From contig NW_026251792.1 of the NCBI RefSeq assembly GCF_025024155.1, positions 87,181 to 151,180 on the forward strand: DNA of 64,000 bases. Direction: 5' to 3'. A model generated the notes under the pieces. It was not told where the DNA came from. It ran no database searches and was given only the letters and a program-made list of their open reading frames with translations. The stretch's first letter is position 1. Each line of letters opens with the position of its first letter. Of this stretch, positions 23,699-35,466 are shown one piece after another. Position numbers and translations under genes: made by a program. Source of the DNA: Gamsiella multidivaricata. Taxonomy: Eukaryota > Mortierellomycota > Mortierellomycetes > Mortierellales > Mortierellaceae.

Positions 23699-26600
23699 CT
23701 AGGCCCCAAGTCCATCCATGATGTACTGAGTTCCCTGTCGGAGTCTTTCAAAGAGATCGTCGGACACTCGAGCAGGCCTCGAGTCGTGTTTGCCCTTTCT
23801 CTGTCGATCGCCTGGACGCGATTGCGACGAACTCTTGGTTCCCACAAAGAGCGTCTGCTGTCCCACCAAGTTCATCTCGTCATTGTCAAGACGTTTCCAC
23901 GTGTCGACCCTGTTTCCGTTATCCCTGATCTCAAAGACTCGAGAGCGCCTGGGCACATCAGCATTGCCGTAGGAGCCATAGCCAAGTCCACCTCCGTAAC
24001 AAAGGTTGATACCTCGGTGGTCCAAGCACTAGGGAAAAAAAAAAAAAGACGAGATGCGGTTTGAGTAATTCATCTTCATTATATATAGCAACCAAGTGAT
24101 TGAATCGATGCATTTATCCATCTGTAGCTATCCCAGCCCACTTACATAGTCATTGAGATGGTCATGACCAGCTGTAGTGGCTCTGACGTCCTTGCTCTCA
24201 AAGATTGCGTCAAACATCCCAGAGTTATATTTCGGAGCGCTGACTCCCTCGTTCTTGTCGCCGACTATGTGGCTGCTTCCTTGGGTCATATCCATGTCCT
24301 CATCCTGGTCATCATCTTCAGCATCCTCGACCAAAGCATACTCTGGAATCGGGATATGGAAGAACGCTAGCGCGTTCGGGATATTCTCCCTAGAATATTG
24401 CGAGGTGATGGCCCTAGAGGTCTGGCGAAACCATTCGACTTGGTCGTCTTTGATCCAATCCCATCCTGGGTACTCCAAGTTGAAGCTGTAGGCACCAGAA
24501 TCCAAGAAGTAGAGGGTAAAGCGGCTTTTATCGCTCTGAAGATGATCTTCCGTCTCGTCATCATCGATGTCTTCCTGGTCATCGCTCCAAATCTCTGGCT
24601 GGTCGACATGTCCATGACTACGGCCACGGCCCCGTCTGCGTTTATGCCTGTGAATGTTCAAGAAATAGTTGCCAGTGCCCGAGATGTCGAGAGGTCCTCG
24701 CTGCGACAATGAGTATGGCAAATCCTGTGCAGAGGTAATCATTTCCTCTCGTGTAAGGTCGCCTTCTTCATCGTGATTTCCAAAGATAATAGTCCATGGA
24801 ATTCCACGTTCAATAACCGGCCTTGAGTACTTTAGAATCGTCTGTTCAGGATTATATATAGAGAGAGAGAAGTAAATGGCGTTAGTTCGAGTCATATGGT
24901 AGTATATCTATAGGACACGAAATTGAGAGGCGACAAGGCAGTGGCGCAAGTCCATACCGAGAAGGCGTCATTGGATGTCAATCCATCGACATTATCGCCG
25001 GAATAGACCACGAGGTCCGGTCTTTCCGAGTCGAGCATTCTCTCCATCATTTCCATAGTGTTGATATCTCCTGTGCAGTCCATCTAAGAACAGAAAAATG
25101 GTTATGTATGGACAGTTAGCAGGAGAAAGTTATGGAACAAGTGCAGTGACCAAATAGGAAGCTTTTGCGAAAAGAACAGTTTTGCGAAAAGCATAGCATA
25201 CCGTGTTGGGAGCATTATGGCACGAGTGAACCCCTGTTGCCATGTGGATATCTGCGAACTGCACAATCTTGAACGAACCATCTTCCTTGAATCGAAGCGT
25301 TGGCGCCTCCGGTACAGTCTTATCGCCGGACCTATAGATGATCTGTGCGTTCCAATCCGGCACATCCTGGTCGGTCCCATGTTCATCAAATGCGGCGACA
25401 TTCCAGCTGTGTGGCACTGGATTGGATCCAATTTCGATCGCGATATTGTCGATTGCATGCCTTTGGTCTCCGACCCGACCTCGTTTATAGGCAACATAGA
25501 CGTTGTTGTTCTTGTATCGCACGCCTGTGTTGATGGTTCCGTAGTCTGTATCATCGTTGTTGCCGCTGTGTTCGTTCAGACTGAGGTTGAGTCTAGTGAT
25601 GGGACGCTCTCCAGGCACGGACTTGTAGAAGAGATAGAGGTATCGTTTCAGGGTACCGGTCATAATGGGCCGGTTGACACGGGTCCAGGAATCGTCCATA
25701 GTGCACGGTGGTAGGGCGCATGCTTTGGTGGCGATGTGTGTGATAGGCTCTCGTCGCCCAGCTCGTTTGTAGTACAGATAGACCCATTGACCGCCTGTTT
25801 TATGCACGCATGCATGGAAATGATGAACGCATCGAATAGTTAGCTTGCATGCAAAACACGTTTTAATACCAAACGCAGAAACAAAGAATTACTTGCCCGT
25901 GCCAACATTCAAATCCATTGGAAGGCGGTCGTATCCGATCGCAGCATGGCTATCATATCCGTACTTGACTACAATGCTGTCGATAGGCGCCTGTTCGGGA
26001 TCTCGTCTCACAAACATGGTCAACACGGGGCCGCGGTTACCGTCATTCAGGTTGCCCTTGACTCTTTCCCAGCCATCTTCATCCATAACTGCATCCTGGC
26101 CTTGGCGGACTGCAATTTGTGTAATGGGATGTCTACGAGGGCGGGCGGGCTCGTGTGTGTTGTTGTTGTTGCTCTTGATAGCGGTATCATGCGCAGCAGT
26201 GCGCCTTATCACCCCATGACAGTCGACAAACTCGTGTTCAGGACCATGATCCTCGCCAAGGTCTGTGAAGTGCAGATGCACAAAGCTGCCGCGCGAGTAT
26301 CTGTTCAGATCCTGAGGGACCTTTCTGTACCCCGGGAGACGACAGTTGTCTGCTGGGCAGGCTGTGATCTGGATGTCGGTGATGCCGGAGCGACTCTTGG
26401 CTGTTTAAAGTAGATGGGCAGATGGATGAAAGGGGAGACAGAGAGGGAAAGGGAGCGATGGCAGGAGGGGGAGGTGGATATGTGCGCAGTGGAGATAGTC
26501 AGTGGGGTGTGGATGAAGAGGGGATGTAGGAAGCAGGCAACAGAAGCAGAGGTGAGTTACAACAACGACGACAACGACACTGGGACTGCAGTTGGACTGC

Positions 26601-26700
26601 AGATGAGGACGAATAGGAAGGGAAGGCGGCTGTTACCCAGGGCGAGCTGGAGGGCAGAGGACAGCCCCAGGACCAGGGACGACCAGAGGAGGGACCTCAT
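23699..26700 (-). CDS. Secreted Dcr2-like metallophosphoesterase with MABP-like repeats
   Basis: Six exons: 26700-26637, 26400-25897, 25794-25202, 25083-24958, 24841-24146, 24028-23699; 770 aa. Residues 1-21 form a signal peptide (MRSLLWSSLVLGL core). Residues 22-350 contain repeated units of the form ITDIQI...GY..VPQDLNRY...VHLHF and PITHIA...YLYLFYK, which resemble MABP beta-prism repeats (inference). The calcineurin-like phosphatase core follows: FADIHMATG, GDNVDG, GNHDEE, a later FHIPIPEY and GHDHLNDY, covering the metal and catalytic ligands, then CYGGGLGYG near the end. This order matches yeast Dcr2 and purple-acid-phosphatase-like fungal enzymes. An acidic Asp-rich loop lies between GNHD and FHIP. 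Intron 2 (25795-25896) has a GC donor, needed to keep NVGTGGQW in frame. The signal peptide predicts entry into the secretory pathway. Confidence 0.85.
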
Positions 26701-27264
26701 TGGGAGGGGGAGGGGGGATGGTCGGAGGAAAGAGAGAAGGAGCAACGAACAGGCGGATGAGGGCGTTTGCTGGGCTGATGAGAAGGGATGAGGAGAGGGA
26801 TGAGGAAAGGGAATGAGGGAGTGAGGGAGGGGGAGTAAGTAAGAAAGTGGAGGGGCGAAGAGTGAGAGAAAGCGAAAGTGAGAGGGCCGAAAGAGTAAAA
26901 AGCAGTCGACTGAGGGCGATGATGACATCCACAGCTGACTCCTGCATTGTGGGCGAATGACCAGGAAAGACCCTTTTTCATTAAAGGGAAAGGAAAGGAA
27001 AAAGGAAAAAAGGGCATGCATAATCTCCCCCTCCACTCCTACAGGCACGTACCAGGTACCATTGCTGCTGTTACTGCTGCTGCTGCTGCTGCCGCTTATG
27101 CCTCTGCTGCATACGCTGATGCACCCATGCCTGCCAAGGAAGGCATTGGTATGAAAAAATCGAGCTGTGCCCATTGAATCGACATGGCCGCAGCAACGGA
27201 GGGGAAGGGCTTACTTCTCCGTCCAGGGCCAGTCACGTCTCTCTCCTTTTCCTGTTCCACTGCT

Positions 27265-27297
<33 letters not shown>

Positions 27298-27427
27298 CGC
27301 GTCCCCCTCCTCCGCGTTTTCCTCTTCTTCTTCTTCTTCTTTACCCTTTCCCCTTTTCCTGCTCATAATAGTCCGTGTACCGTCCGTCTACAGCAAAACC
27401 CAATCCGTCATCTGAACTATCGCTGCC
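26701..27427. other. Divergent promoter region, phosphatase / zinc-knuckle genes
   Basis: A 727-bp interval between divergent start codons at 26700 (-) and 27428 (+). It has a GA-rich block on the plus strand (26700-26900), CTG repeats at 27061-27090 and a T29 run near 27268-27297. The last 130 bp before 27428 are pyrimidine-rich. Open frames here come from strand bias. Confidence 0.55.
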
Positions 27428-29282
27428 ATGGATCCTTGGGACACTCCCGCCGCCAGCACCATGCCCGTGTCAAAATGGGACACCAACGACGCACAAGCCT
27501 CCTCCAGTGCCTCGCACGGGTCAGCCACAGCTTCAGACGCGGACCACGACCAGTGGGAACAGATGAAGAGGCAGATGGAGGCAGCCTCCATCAGCAATGA
27601 CCGACCACATTCAGGCAGTACGCTCTCTTGAGAAACTCTTGGCTTTGTCCTGTTTTCCTGTTTGGTGGCAAATATTAAGGCTTGCCCTGGAGATTCTAAA
27701 ATTATTGCCCTTTGCTTTTGCTTTTGCTTTTGCTATTACACAGGCAGTCGAACCAGGGAACCATCCCCTCCTCCTCGACATTCTTTTGATAGTAAACTTT
27801 AATTCACTACTGCTAATCGTATCATGTCTATTTTGATATCCTATTTCTTACCCTTTTCCTTCTCACTATAAACGCGCCTTTAGGGCCTTCTGTGACATTG
27901 AAGGACGTATGGCCCACGTTCATGGAGGCTGATCAGGCGCGCGATCTCGACGATGTCAAGGCGGCTCTCGCCGGTCTTTGCGAGGCTTCCAAAGGAGGGT
28001 CTTGGAAAGATCTGGAACACAGACTGAGGGATGAAAACTGCAATACCTATCTGGTGGCCACGGCAAGTGCAACTATACCGGGGTGCTGATGAAGCAGATG
28101 ATGGCCCGTTCGTTTTTGGTGATTGTACTGATCAGATCTATCGCTTTCCTACTAATCAACATTCCATATTATTTTTTTTAGGAGGACAATGTATCGTTTG
28201 GGTACACACTCGTCAATCTCAAGAGCGAACCTAACCAACAGTACCGCGTCATCCCCTCCTTCATCAAACCCGGTACTGTCAAGCGAGGACGCATGTCGAT
28301 CGGTATGGCTGCAAGTTACGAAGAAAATTTTGCCCGTCTTGATAATGCAGGCGTTGTCCGCCCAAGCGGCGTACCCAATTGTCACAACTGTAAGCAGGAC
28401 GGCCATATAGCGAGCGAGTGCAGGGAGGAAAAGAGAGAGTCTGAGAGATCAGAATACTTTGGCAAGTGTTACAATTGTGGATCGGAGGATCATCGAACCC
28501 GAAACTGCAACGAGCCCCGCAAAGTCAGAACCTGCAGAAACTGCGGCCATGAGGGCCACATGGCCAGAGAATGCACTGAGCCCGAGGCGCCCATTGTCTG
28601 CAACAGATGTAATCAGGAGGGCCATATGGCACGCGACTGTGCAGAGCCCCGAACGGATATGATTTGCAGAAATTGCCAGCAAGTGGGACATGTGGCGCGC
28701 GACTGCCTGGAGCCCCGAACGGATGTGGTTTGCAGAAATTGCCAGCAAATGGGACACATGGCACGCGACTGCCGCGAGCCTCGCATGGACATCGTCTGCA
28801 TCCGCTGCAACCAGCCTGGACACATGGTACGCGACTGCCTGGAGCCCCGGACAGATGTTATATGTATTCGGTGCGATCAGCCAGGCCATATAGCACGCGA
28901 ATGTTTAGAGGCTCGCACGGACATTACCTGTAACCGATGCAGCCAGCCAGGTCATATGGCGCGCGACTGCCTGGAGCCTCGAACGGATATGGTTTGCAGA
29001 AATTGCCAGCAAGTGGGACACGTGTCGCGCGACTGCCGCGAGCCGCGACAGTTGTCGTCGATCAAGTGTTACAACGTATGATTATTATGCAGAATACGAT
29101 GATGAACATGTCCAAGACGTAGTACTAACCTCTTGTCGATGAACCGACTAATCGTTCAAACATCCTAGTGCGACGAATTTGGTCATCGAGCGTCGGATTG
29201 TCCCAATGAGCCAGTTGAAGGCGCCAGCGAGCGTCGTCGTCCGCCGCCTCGCAGCCGCTTTGGTTTCAGCGAAGGGTTTTAA
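27428..29282 (+). CDS. CCHC zinc-knuckle protein with eleven knuckles
   Basis: Four exons, 27428-27617, 27884-28062, 28182-29075 and 29169-29282; 458 aa. The first 185 residues hold a conserved-looking block (VTLKDVWPTF, EDNVSFGYTLVNLKS, PSFIKPGTVKRGRM) of unknown fold. Residues 190-435 contain eleven C-x2-C-x4-H-x4-C knuckles, beginning CHNCKQDGHIASEC and ending CYNCDEFGHRASDC, the last one split by intron 3. An Arg/Pro/Gly tail (RRRPPPRSRFGF) follows. CNBP/Gis2/Byr3-type proteins have about seven knuckles and bind single-stranded nucleic acid, acting in translation and RNA metabolism; a similar role is likely here. Intron 2 (28063-28181) begins with GC (ACG|GCAAGT); the join gives LVATEDNVSFGY. 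Confidence 0.85.
28534..29060 (+). repeat. Tandem knuckle-coding repeat units of about 60 bp
   Basis: Eight or more units of about 60 bp each encode one knuckle plus an ExRTD linker. Three units share a near-identical stretch starting TGCAGAAATTGCCAGCAA (about 28670, 28733 and 28994), which points to recent duplication or conversion inside the gene. Confidence 0.85.
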
Positions 29283-29445
29283 CGATGTGTAGTGACGTCC
29301 AAAATTTGCTCCGAGTCAAGTCTGTGTCTCTGTTGGTTTCGCTCACTGTCTACTGCTGCACTGGTCGCACCTGCGACGTCGGAAGGGGGACGTTCAAGGT
29401 CCTGGAACAAAATATCGATCTATTGGGTATCGATATCCACTATAC

Positions 29446-29451
29446 AATAAA
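29446..29451 (+). terminator. Poly(A) signal of the zinc-knuckle gene
   Basis: An AATAAA hexamer lies 164 bp after the stop codon at 29282, in an A-rich context. It is positional evidence only. Confidence 0.45.
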
Positions 29452-29601
29452 AAACAAACACAAGATAAAAAATACAGATGAATAAAGAATACTTTTTTAC
29501 TCTTCACTTGGGCAGTGTATATGGCTGCACGCTTGCAAGTACAGGCTGACTTTTGCTATATTAGTTTGAAGACGGATGGACTACTTGGCAAAGCGGTTGA
29601 T

Positions 29602-30683
29602 TCATGGTGCCACGTTGCTCTCGTGGGATGCCCTGTCAGCGCCCTCGAGTTCTGGTTTGCAAAACAGTTTTAGTCTGAAAGCATCAATGCCGTTGAGATA
29701 GTATCGGTAAAGTCGCTTGTCCTTGATGAATCCCATCTGCAGATACAATGCGATCGCGTTCGTGTTCGTGTACTCTGTCTCCAGCACAATCTACTCCCGA
29801 TTTTTTTTTTTAAAAAAAAATATATAATAGAGTCAAGATGTCAATCACCCCCCCTGTTTGGTTTCTGATCGAGACAAGAGAAAAAGTAAGCGCGGCACGT
29901 TTACCTCATCGGCTCCAGCCTTCTTCATGGCCTCGATAGCCATTAGAACCAGGGTCGATCCGATCCGGCGTTTGCGGTATTCTTTTGAAATGGCCAGCAT
30001 GGCGATATAACCACGGTTAGATTTCATGCGGCCGTGAGGCTCGAGTCTACAGACAATTACGCCAATGCACTTGTCCTTATCCTTATCCATTGCCTGTTAT
30101 TCGTGGTTTTTTTTTTTTTTTTTTTGTCCATGGGGAAGGGGAGGGGGGAGAAAGGGGGGGGGAGGGGGGGGGAGGAAGAAACATAAACATAGGGGTGGGG
30201 TGAGTGAGCTTGAATAATGCATTACTTGGCTCGAAGCTGTCCGAGTTCGCGTGTGTTTACTGAAAATACAAAAGAAAAAAAGAAATGGTTTACCAGAAAG
30301 GAGAGCTTGGGCCACTGATGCAAGAAATAGCGATAGGTGTAGATCGAATACGGCTCCGAGAGGTCATTCTCAATCAGGCTGACCATGCCCTGGAGTTGAT
30401 GTTCGGATTCATAACCAATATAGTCGATCCGTGGTATGGATGGTACCGGTGGCGGTATACTGTTCTTAGGGTCGTTCTTGCTGCTGCTGCTGCTGCTACT
30501 GATGCCGCTGATACTACTGCTGATGCTGCTGATGCTGCTGATGCTGCTCCCAATCGTGTCTTTGTTGGAGGCTAATGTCGCAGTCGAGCCTGCGATTGAC
30601 GTGTCCTTTGACGGACCGGCTTTTGCTCCTGAAGTCGATGCGGTTCCGGATTTCGATTTCCCCTTTGATTTTGATTTGGTCAT
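29602..30683 (-). CDS. NAA30: N-alpha-acetyltransferase 30, NatC catalytic subunit
   Basis: Three exons, 30683-30294, 30093-29905 and 29790-29602; 255 aa. After a Lys/Ser-rich N-terminus (about 70 aa), the GNAT domain begins at [17 protein letters not shown]. It has the NAA30-specific [17 protein letters not shown] segment, [10 protein letters not shown], the acetyl-CoA loop [10 protein letters not shown] (R-x-x-G-x-G/A type) and the diagnostic C-terminal strand [28 protein letters not shown]. In yeast and animals this enzyme (Mak3) with two auxiliary subunits acetylates N-termini such as Met-Leu and Met-Ile. The Ser/Ile tract encoded by the GCT/GAT repeat at about 30480-30545 is a lineage-specific insertion in the disordered head. 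Both introns fall in phase 0. Confidence 0.93.
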
Positions 30684-30859
30684 TATTCTTTGTCGAAGAG
30701 AAGAAGGGGAGGGGAGGGGAGGGGACGTGAGTTTGAAGAGATCTGGCTGCGCGCTGTGCTCAAGTAGAAAGGTTAGCAACAGTCACCAGGCAGAATGATT
30801 TTCATCGATTCAATGAACAAAAAAGTAAAAAAAAAAATCCTTTATTATCATTAGGGAAA

Positions 30860-33170
30860 TCACGACAGCATGTAGGTCGCCAACAATGCTGCCCAGGACA
30901 GGATCGAGACCGAGAGCTGGTCGACTGTCAAGGTATCAGTAGTAGTAGTAGTAGTAGTAGTGGTAGTAGTAATAGCAGAAGAATCCTCAGTCACAGAACT
31001 GCGACCCCATAGCTGACCCGGGAACGTTCCTGGCATGTTACTCTTGTCGTTGGAAACAACACGGCCCTTACTCGAACTTGAAGCAAAATCCCGGGCCTCT
31101 TGCTGATCCTCTGTCGTGCTGGGACCTTGAAGTAGCTCCAGTTCTGCAGAGAGTCGCATCAGCTCTTCATAATTGGCGATCGACTTTTGAAACTCGCCCT
31201 CGTATCCTGACAGCTTCTCGACCAGGCTAGACAGCTGCGCCTCACGCTCCTGTAGGGTCTTTTTCAGCGCACGCTCACCATCTAATGCACAGGGAAAAGT
31301 AAAAAATAGAATATTGTCAGCGTCTCACTACTAAACGTTGATCCCCTTTTTTTTTTAAGACCCCAAATTATGACTCCATGGAAATAGGGGAGTATCACAT
31401 ACCACACTTGCGACGGTACTTTTCCTCCGCCTGCTGAAACGCCGACTGCCACATCCGGAGTGAGGTCGTCAAGTCCTTGACCTCTGTGCACAGCTCCCGT
31501 GTCATCTCTGTCTGGTACCTCGAAGGCGTCGCTCCCGCGCCAGTGAGGGCCATCTCCGACACGTCCAAACGCATCCTCTCCGCGTACTGCTCCGCCTGTG
31601 CCTGCTGCAACTGCCGATGCATCCAGTCCACCTGCTGGACCAAAAACTCGTACTCTCTCCGCCAGCCTTCGCCTCCATCCTCATCACCGCTCGCTAATGC
31701 AGCCAATCTCCTCAGATTCGCATTCACCTTGTCCAGTTCCTGATTCAACAGTGTATTGGTCCGTTTCACATGTGACACCTCTAGCTCTAGCGCCTGCATC
31801 TTCGACTGCATCTGGATCCATTCCCTCGCTGACATTTCTGAATGGTGATCCATGGGGATGGAGGAGGGCGATATTGCTGAGGATGGCATGAGCCCCTGGA
31901 TGATCCGCATTCGTTGGCTGGGAGTCAGCATAATGGATGAATCCGCGCTGGAACCGAGGTTATTGGACTCAAACATACTGTAAGACTTTGCTCGGATCAT
32001 CGTTCCAGAATGATAAGACGCCAGCACCGAATCTGTGTCACTCTCATCGTCCTCCTCATCATCCTTGTTGTCAGAAATGCCCCTGCTCTGCGAATTGTGG
32101 TCCCTAGGGTTTCGCACGAGGTCCAACTGAATCATGGGTGTCGATACGGAAGCCTGATTGGTCGATTCGAGTGCCGAAATGACCGGTGGTTGCGTTTGCG
32201 CCGTCCTCGCCGGTATTCTCATACTCTCGTGTCGTTTGCGAAGCTGACTCGGGAGCATAGGCACTAGCTCCTCGATCTCTACTGCCATTGGAGATCCATC
32301 CGCAAATCCTCCTTCAGCAGCCGTGGAGTTGGAATTCGAGTTGGTGCGAACTGAGGGTATTGAGGTCAACTGGGCAGCAAGGATGTGGTTTTCTTGATGA
32401 TCAGCAGATCTGCGGACGGGTTGCTGTACGCCAATGATTTCCTCCGAAGATCGAGGTGAGCTTAGCTGGTGTAGCTGATCCGAGAGAGTCTCAAGCGACG
32501 ACAATCGGTCCAATGAACCAGTAAAGGCGTCGTCGTCCTCAACCACACGGAGGATGGCCGGCTGTGCGCATGCCAAGGGCATGGGCATCAGAGGCAGCGA
32601 ATCGGAGCGGCTGTCATGCCCAGCGGTGGTGTTTGAAAAGGGCGAGAGTGGTGGCGAGGGGAGACCGGGGATCGTGGAACTGTTCATGGGCGTGCTCTTG
32701 GTGCCGATGTTCTAGGAAGAAGCAAAAATAATAATAATTACAAACCAAAAAGTCAAAAGGGAACATGCAATGTCAATGATATAAGCCCAAAACTCTGCTG
32801 CTGCTGCTGCTGCTGCTCTCAAGTTGGAGGAAGTAATTCGCATGTGCACGATTATTTTCGGTCCATTGGTATGGAACATTGAACAAGACGAAACACACAC
32901 TATAGGGGTGTTTTTGTTGTCGCTCCTCAGTCATGGTGAAAATAATCACAATGATCCTGTGCTTTGTCATATGCTATCCTCCCCCAGCAGGAACACCTTC
33001 TTGAATCCTCCGTATTTCGGTTGGGGTAGCGCAGGTTCAGAAGAGATAGAAAAAGGAGATAGGGGATGTTCTTTTCAAAGAGTTTGCTGAGGAAGCAAGT
33101 GGCAGGGAAAACTTACGGGACAGGACACTGTGAGGTGGGCTTCCCGAGGGTTGGCTGCTGTGGGAGCCAT
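30860..33170 (-). CDS. Coiled-coil protein with C-terminal membrane segment
   Basis: Three exons, 33170-33117, 32711-31403 and 31281-30860; 594 aa. I do not recognise the family. Exon 1 encodes 18 residues starting MAPTAANPREAHLTV. Residues up to 300 are Ser/Pro-rich with an acidic DDEEDDESDTDS stretch. A long coiled coil runs from about 300 to 490 (SEMSAREWIQMQSKMQALEL, NTLLNQELDKVNANLRRLAAL, then the heptads of KTLQEREAQLSSLVEKLSGY). After a poly-Thr run the chain ends in a hydrophobic segment VSILSWAALLATYML at the very C-terminus, which suggests a tail-anchored or GPI-like ending. Tail anchoring is inferred since there is no signal peptide. It could be an organelle tether or golgin-like protein. 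Confidence 0.72.
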
Positions 33171-35466
33171 GGTCGCGATGGGGGGAATGGAGGGTCGTTC
33201 TGAGGTCATGGGGGGGGGCAAGAAGAATGAGCAAGAATGCGTGAGGTGTTGGTGGCGCGGAAAGAGGGAGTAAAGAAGGTGTTGCCGCGTGCTGGTGGGC
33301 TAGTTCTGCGTGGTTGTCAATGGTGGTGAGGAGGAGGGGACGGGATCGTTTGCAAAGAGGGTGAAGGGCAGAGGCGTGAAGCTGAAAGGGCCTATGTGGA
33401 GTGGGGTGTGTGAGGTGACTTTTCTTTTTGACATCTGGCTTGCATGCGATTCTCCTTCTGGACCGGATCGAAACCTTCGTCTTCTTGTGGGAAATCCATT
33501 GACTTCTTTTATCGAAGTGCCACTATGTTGATCTCTTTGTCGTGCTGGACGAACTAAGATATATAAAGAGGAAAAAACTGAATCCGGTGGTGGATGGGTG
33601 CCAGAAGGGCGAGGGTTTGGCTCATGGTAGTCAACGGGCCAGGAAGACCGTCAACAAAGCCGTTTCCATGAAGTAGATGGTTGACAAGAGCAAAATACCT
33701 TTCAAGAGCAGGACATGCTCGTGCGCAAGAAAGGGGCCAATTCCTCTCCGAAATTCCTTCCCCTGTCGATCATGCCATGTTGATCGACCATCCTTTAGTC
33801 TCCGCTTCATATACTCGCCATTTTTTTTTCCTTTGTGCTCCCGCTAGACGAGTTGTCCTAAGATACAGCGGCTATGGATGATGCTTCTAGGACTAGACTT
33901 GTAGAGACGGGAAAAAGACAGTGGCGTTCATTTTGGTGTGGCAAGATAAGGAGTACCCTTACGCAATATGACACTGTAATGACAGGTCAATCGGTGGTCT
34001 TACGTGAAGTTGAAGACGGATAATGCCGACGCGCACTGTGGCAGATGATGGTGGTTGATAGATATCAGGCATAAAATTGCGTGTTGTGACCATAGCCCAT
34101 AGCGAGGAACCCAGTAACTCTAGAGCTCCATTATATTTTTGACACCCGTAGATTGTCAATTGTAGCTTTTTCAAAGTGTCCCTTAATATAAAAAGTTTAG
34201 CCACAAAGACCTCTCTGATTTCTAACACCCGACTCCCAAAACACCAAAAGGGCGGTGAAAAGGGAACGAAGGGGGAGAGAGGGGAGGGGGCGCAGGAGTT
34301 CCATGGGTACTTGAGCAGAGAGTAGTGCGGTGCCTATTTAGCATAGTTCAGTAGCATACAAACGCCATGCAGATAAGTGAAATGAAGACCATATGGATGG
34401 ATCCTCAGAGAAAAGAAGAGAAGTCTATCGGCCTGCTAGAACACGTGCCGTAGACGGTCGATCGTGCTCGACTCGATCGCGTCATAGTTAGGCTCGGCGT
34501 CTGCTTTCCCCACAAGTCTAAGATGGACCATAGATAGGATAAGAAGACGTGCTACTCTGGAAAAACAAAAATAGGCTCCCAATATATTCAATAGTCTACC
34601 AGATGGGACGAATGGATCCTTCCGTCACACCCCTGCGTTCGATGTAGGCTAGGGAGCAGAATGTCCCACAGGTTGTGTTTCCATGTAGATATCAAGATGA
34701 AGTCATGGCCCTCTCGGCTGAAGCACCATGGAGCAAACATACATGCTAATGCTAACCCTCTCTCATGAACTGCATATTGTTGTGCCACAACTCGGCTCTC
34801 AACCAAGTTCTCCCGCTCCTGTTATCGGACAGATTCTGACAGCGCTGGATTTTTCTTTGCCTTTCTCAATATGGCATGTCCAATCCAAGTGGACACAGGA
34901 CCCGACAGCGGACTACATAGCTATACGAGTAGCGTCGCAGGAACCCCCTGGAGCCAAGGGTATTGGGCATATCGTGGAAAGACGCACCACTGGGGAGGGG
35001 CGGCCGCTTGCCTCCCAGTGGTCGATGACATCCATGATGTCTGTGTGTGTAGTGTTGCCCCCCTCCCCTTGGCCAAGCAAATGAAAGGATGGATACACAA
35101 CGCATTACCGTTGAAGACACGCTAGAGGACGTTGAGATAAGCACCAATGAGAGGCCGCGTCCTTTATATTTTGGTCTGGGTGCCTGTATCCATCCTAGTC
35201 TATGCTCTCGATGACATTTTCATTTGGTCACCGCGCGGTCACTTCCACCCATTTGCCCCGTAGCGGAATTAGACTACCGTCGTATCCATACGCCTTCCAC
35301 AGCCCTGGCCCTGAAGGGGGGGAAGGACGACTTCCCGAGGCCATCTTCAGTATAAATACTTGTCCGTCCGTCCTCGCTTTTTTTTTTTTGTTCTCCATCA
35401 CTCACTCTCTACTCTCTCAAAAAATCACACATACCCCCCACCCAGCCCCAATCTAATCCATCCAAC
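33171..35466. other. Gene-poor region
   Basis: About 2.3 kb. A minus-strand frame at 33959-34228 (89 codons, GTG start) has a Leu-rich piece (LFILRDTLKKLQLTI) but no full motif. Other frames are unconvincing. The right end is the promoter and leader of the small wall protein gene. Confidence 0.5.
35351..35357 (+). promoter_or_regulatory. TATA box of the small wall protein gene
   Basis: TATAAAT lies 116 bp before the ATG at 35467, followed by a T10 run and a CT-rich leader with ACTCTCTACTCTCTC. This is the clearest TATA promoter in the window and fits a strongly expressed secreted protein. Confidence 0.6.

Noticed and set aside
26557..27174. Long minus-strand frames rich in Ser, Leu and Pro
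   Set aside because: They result from the GA/CT-rich promoter region; only the first 64 nt from 26700 are supported as phosphatase exon 1.
28534..29060. Regular 60-bp repeats as a CRISPR-like array
   Set aside because: The repeats are in-frame coding units of zinc knuckles in a eukaryotic gene, without non-repetitive spacers.
33959..34228. 89-codon minus-strand frame with a Leu-rich piece
   Set aside because: GTG start, one weak LRR-like segment and a possible donor but no partner exon; too little to call a gene.
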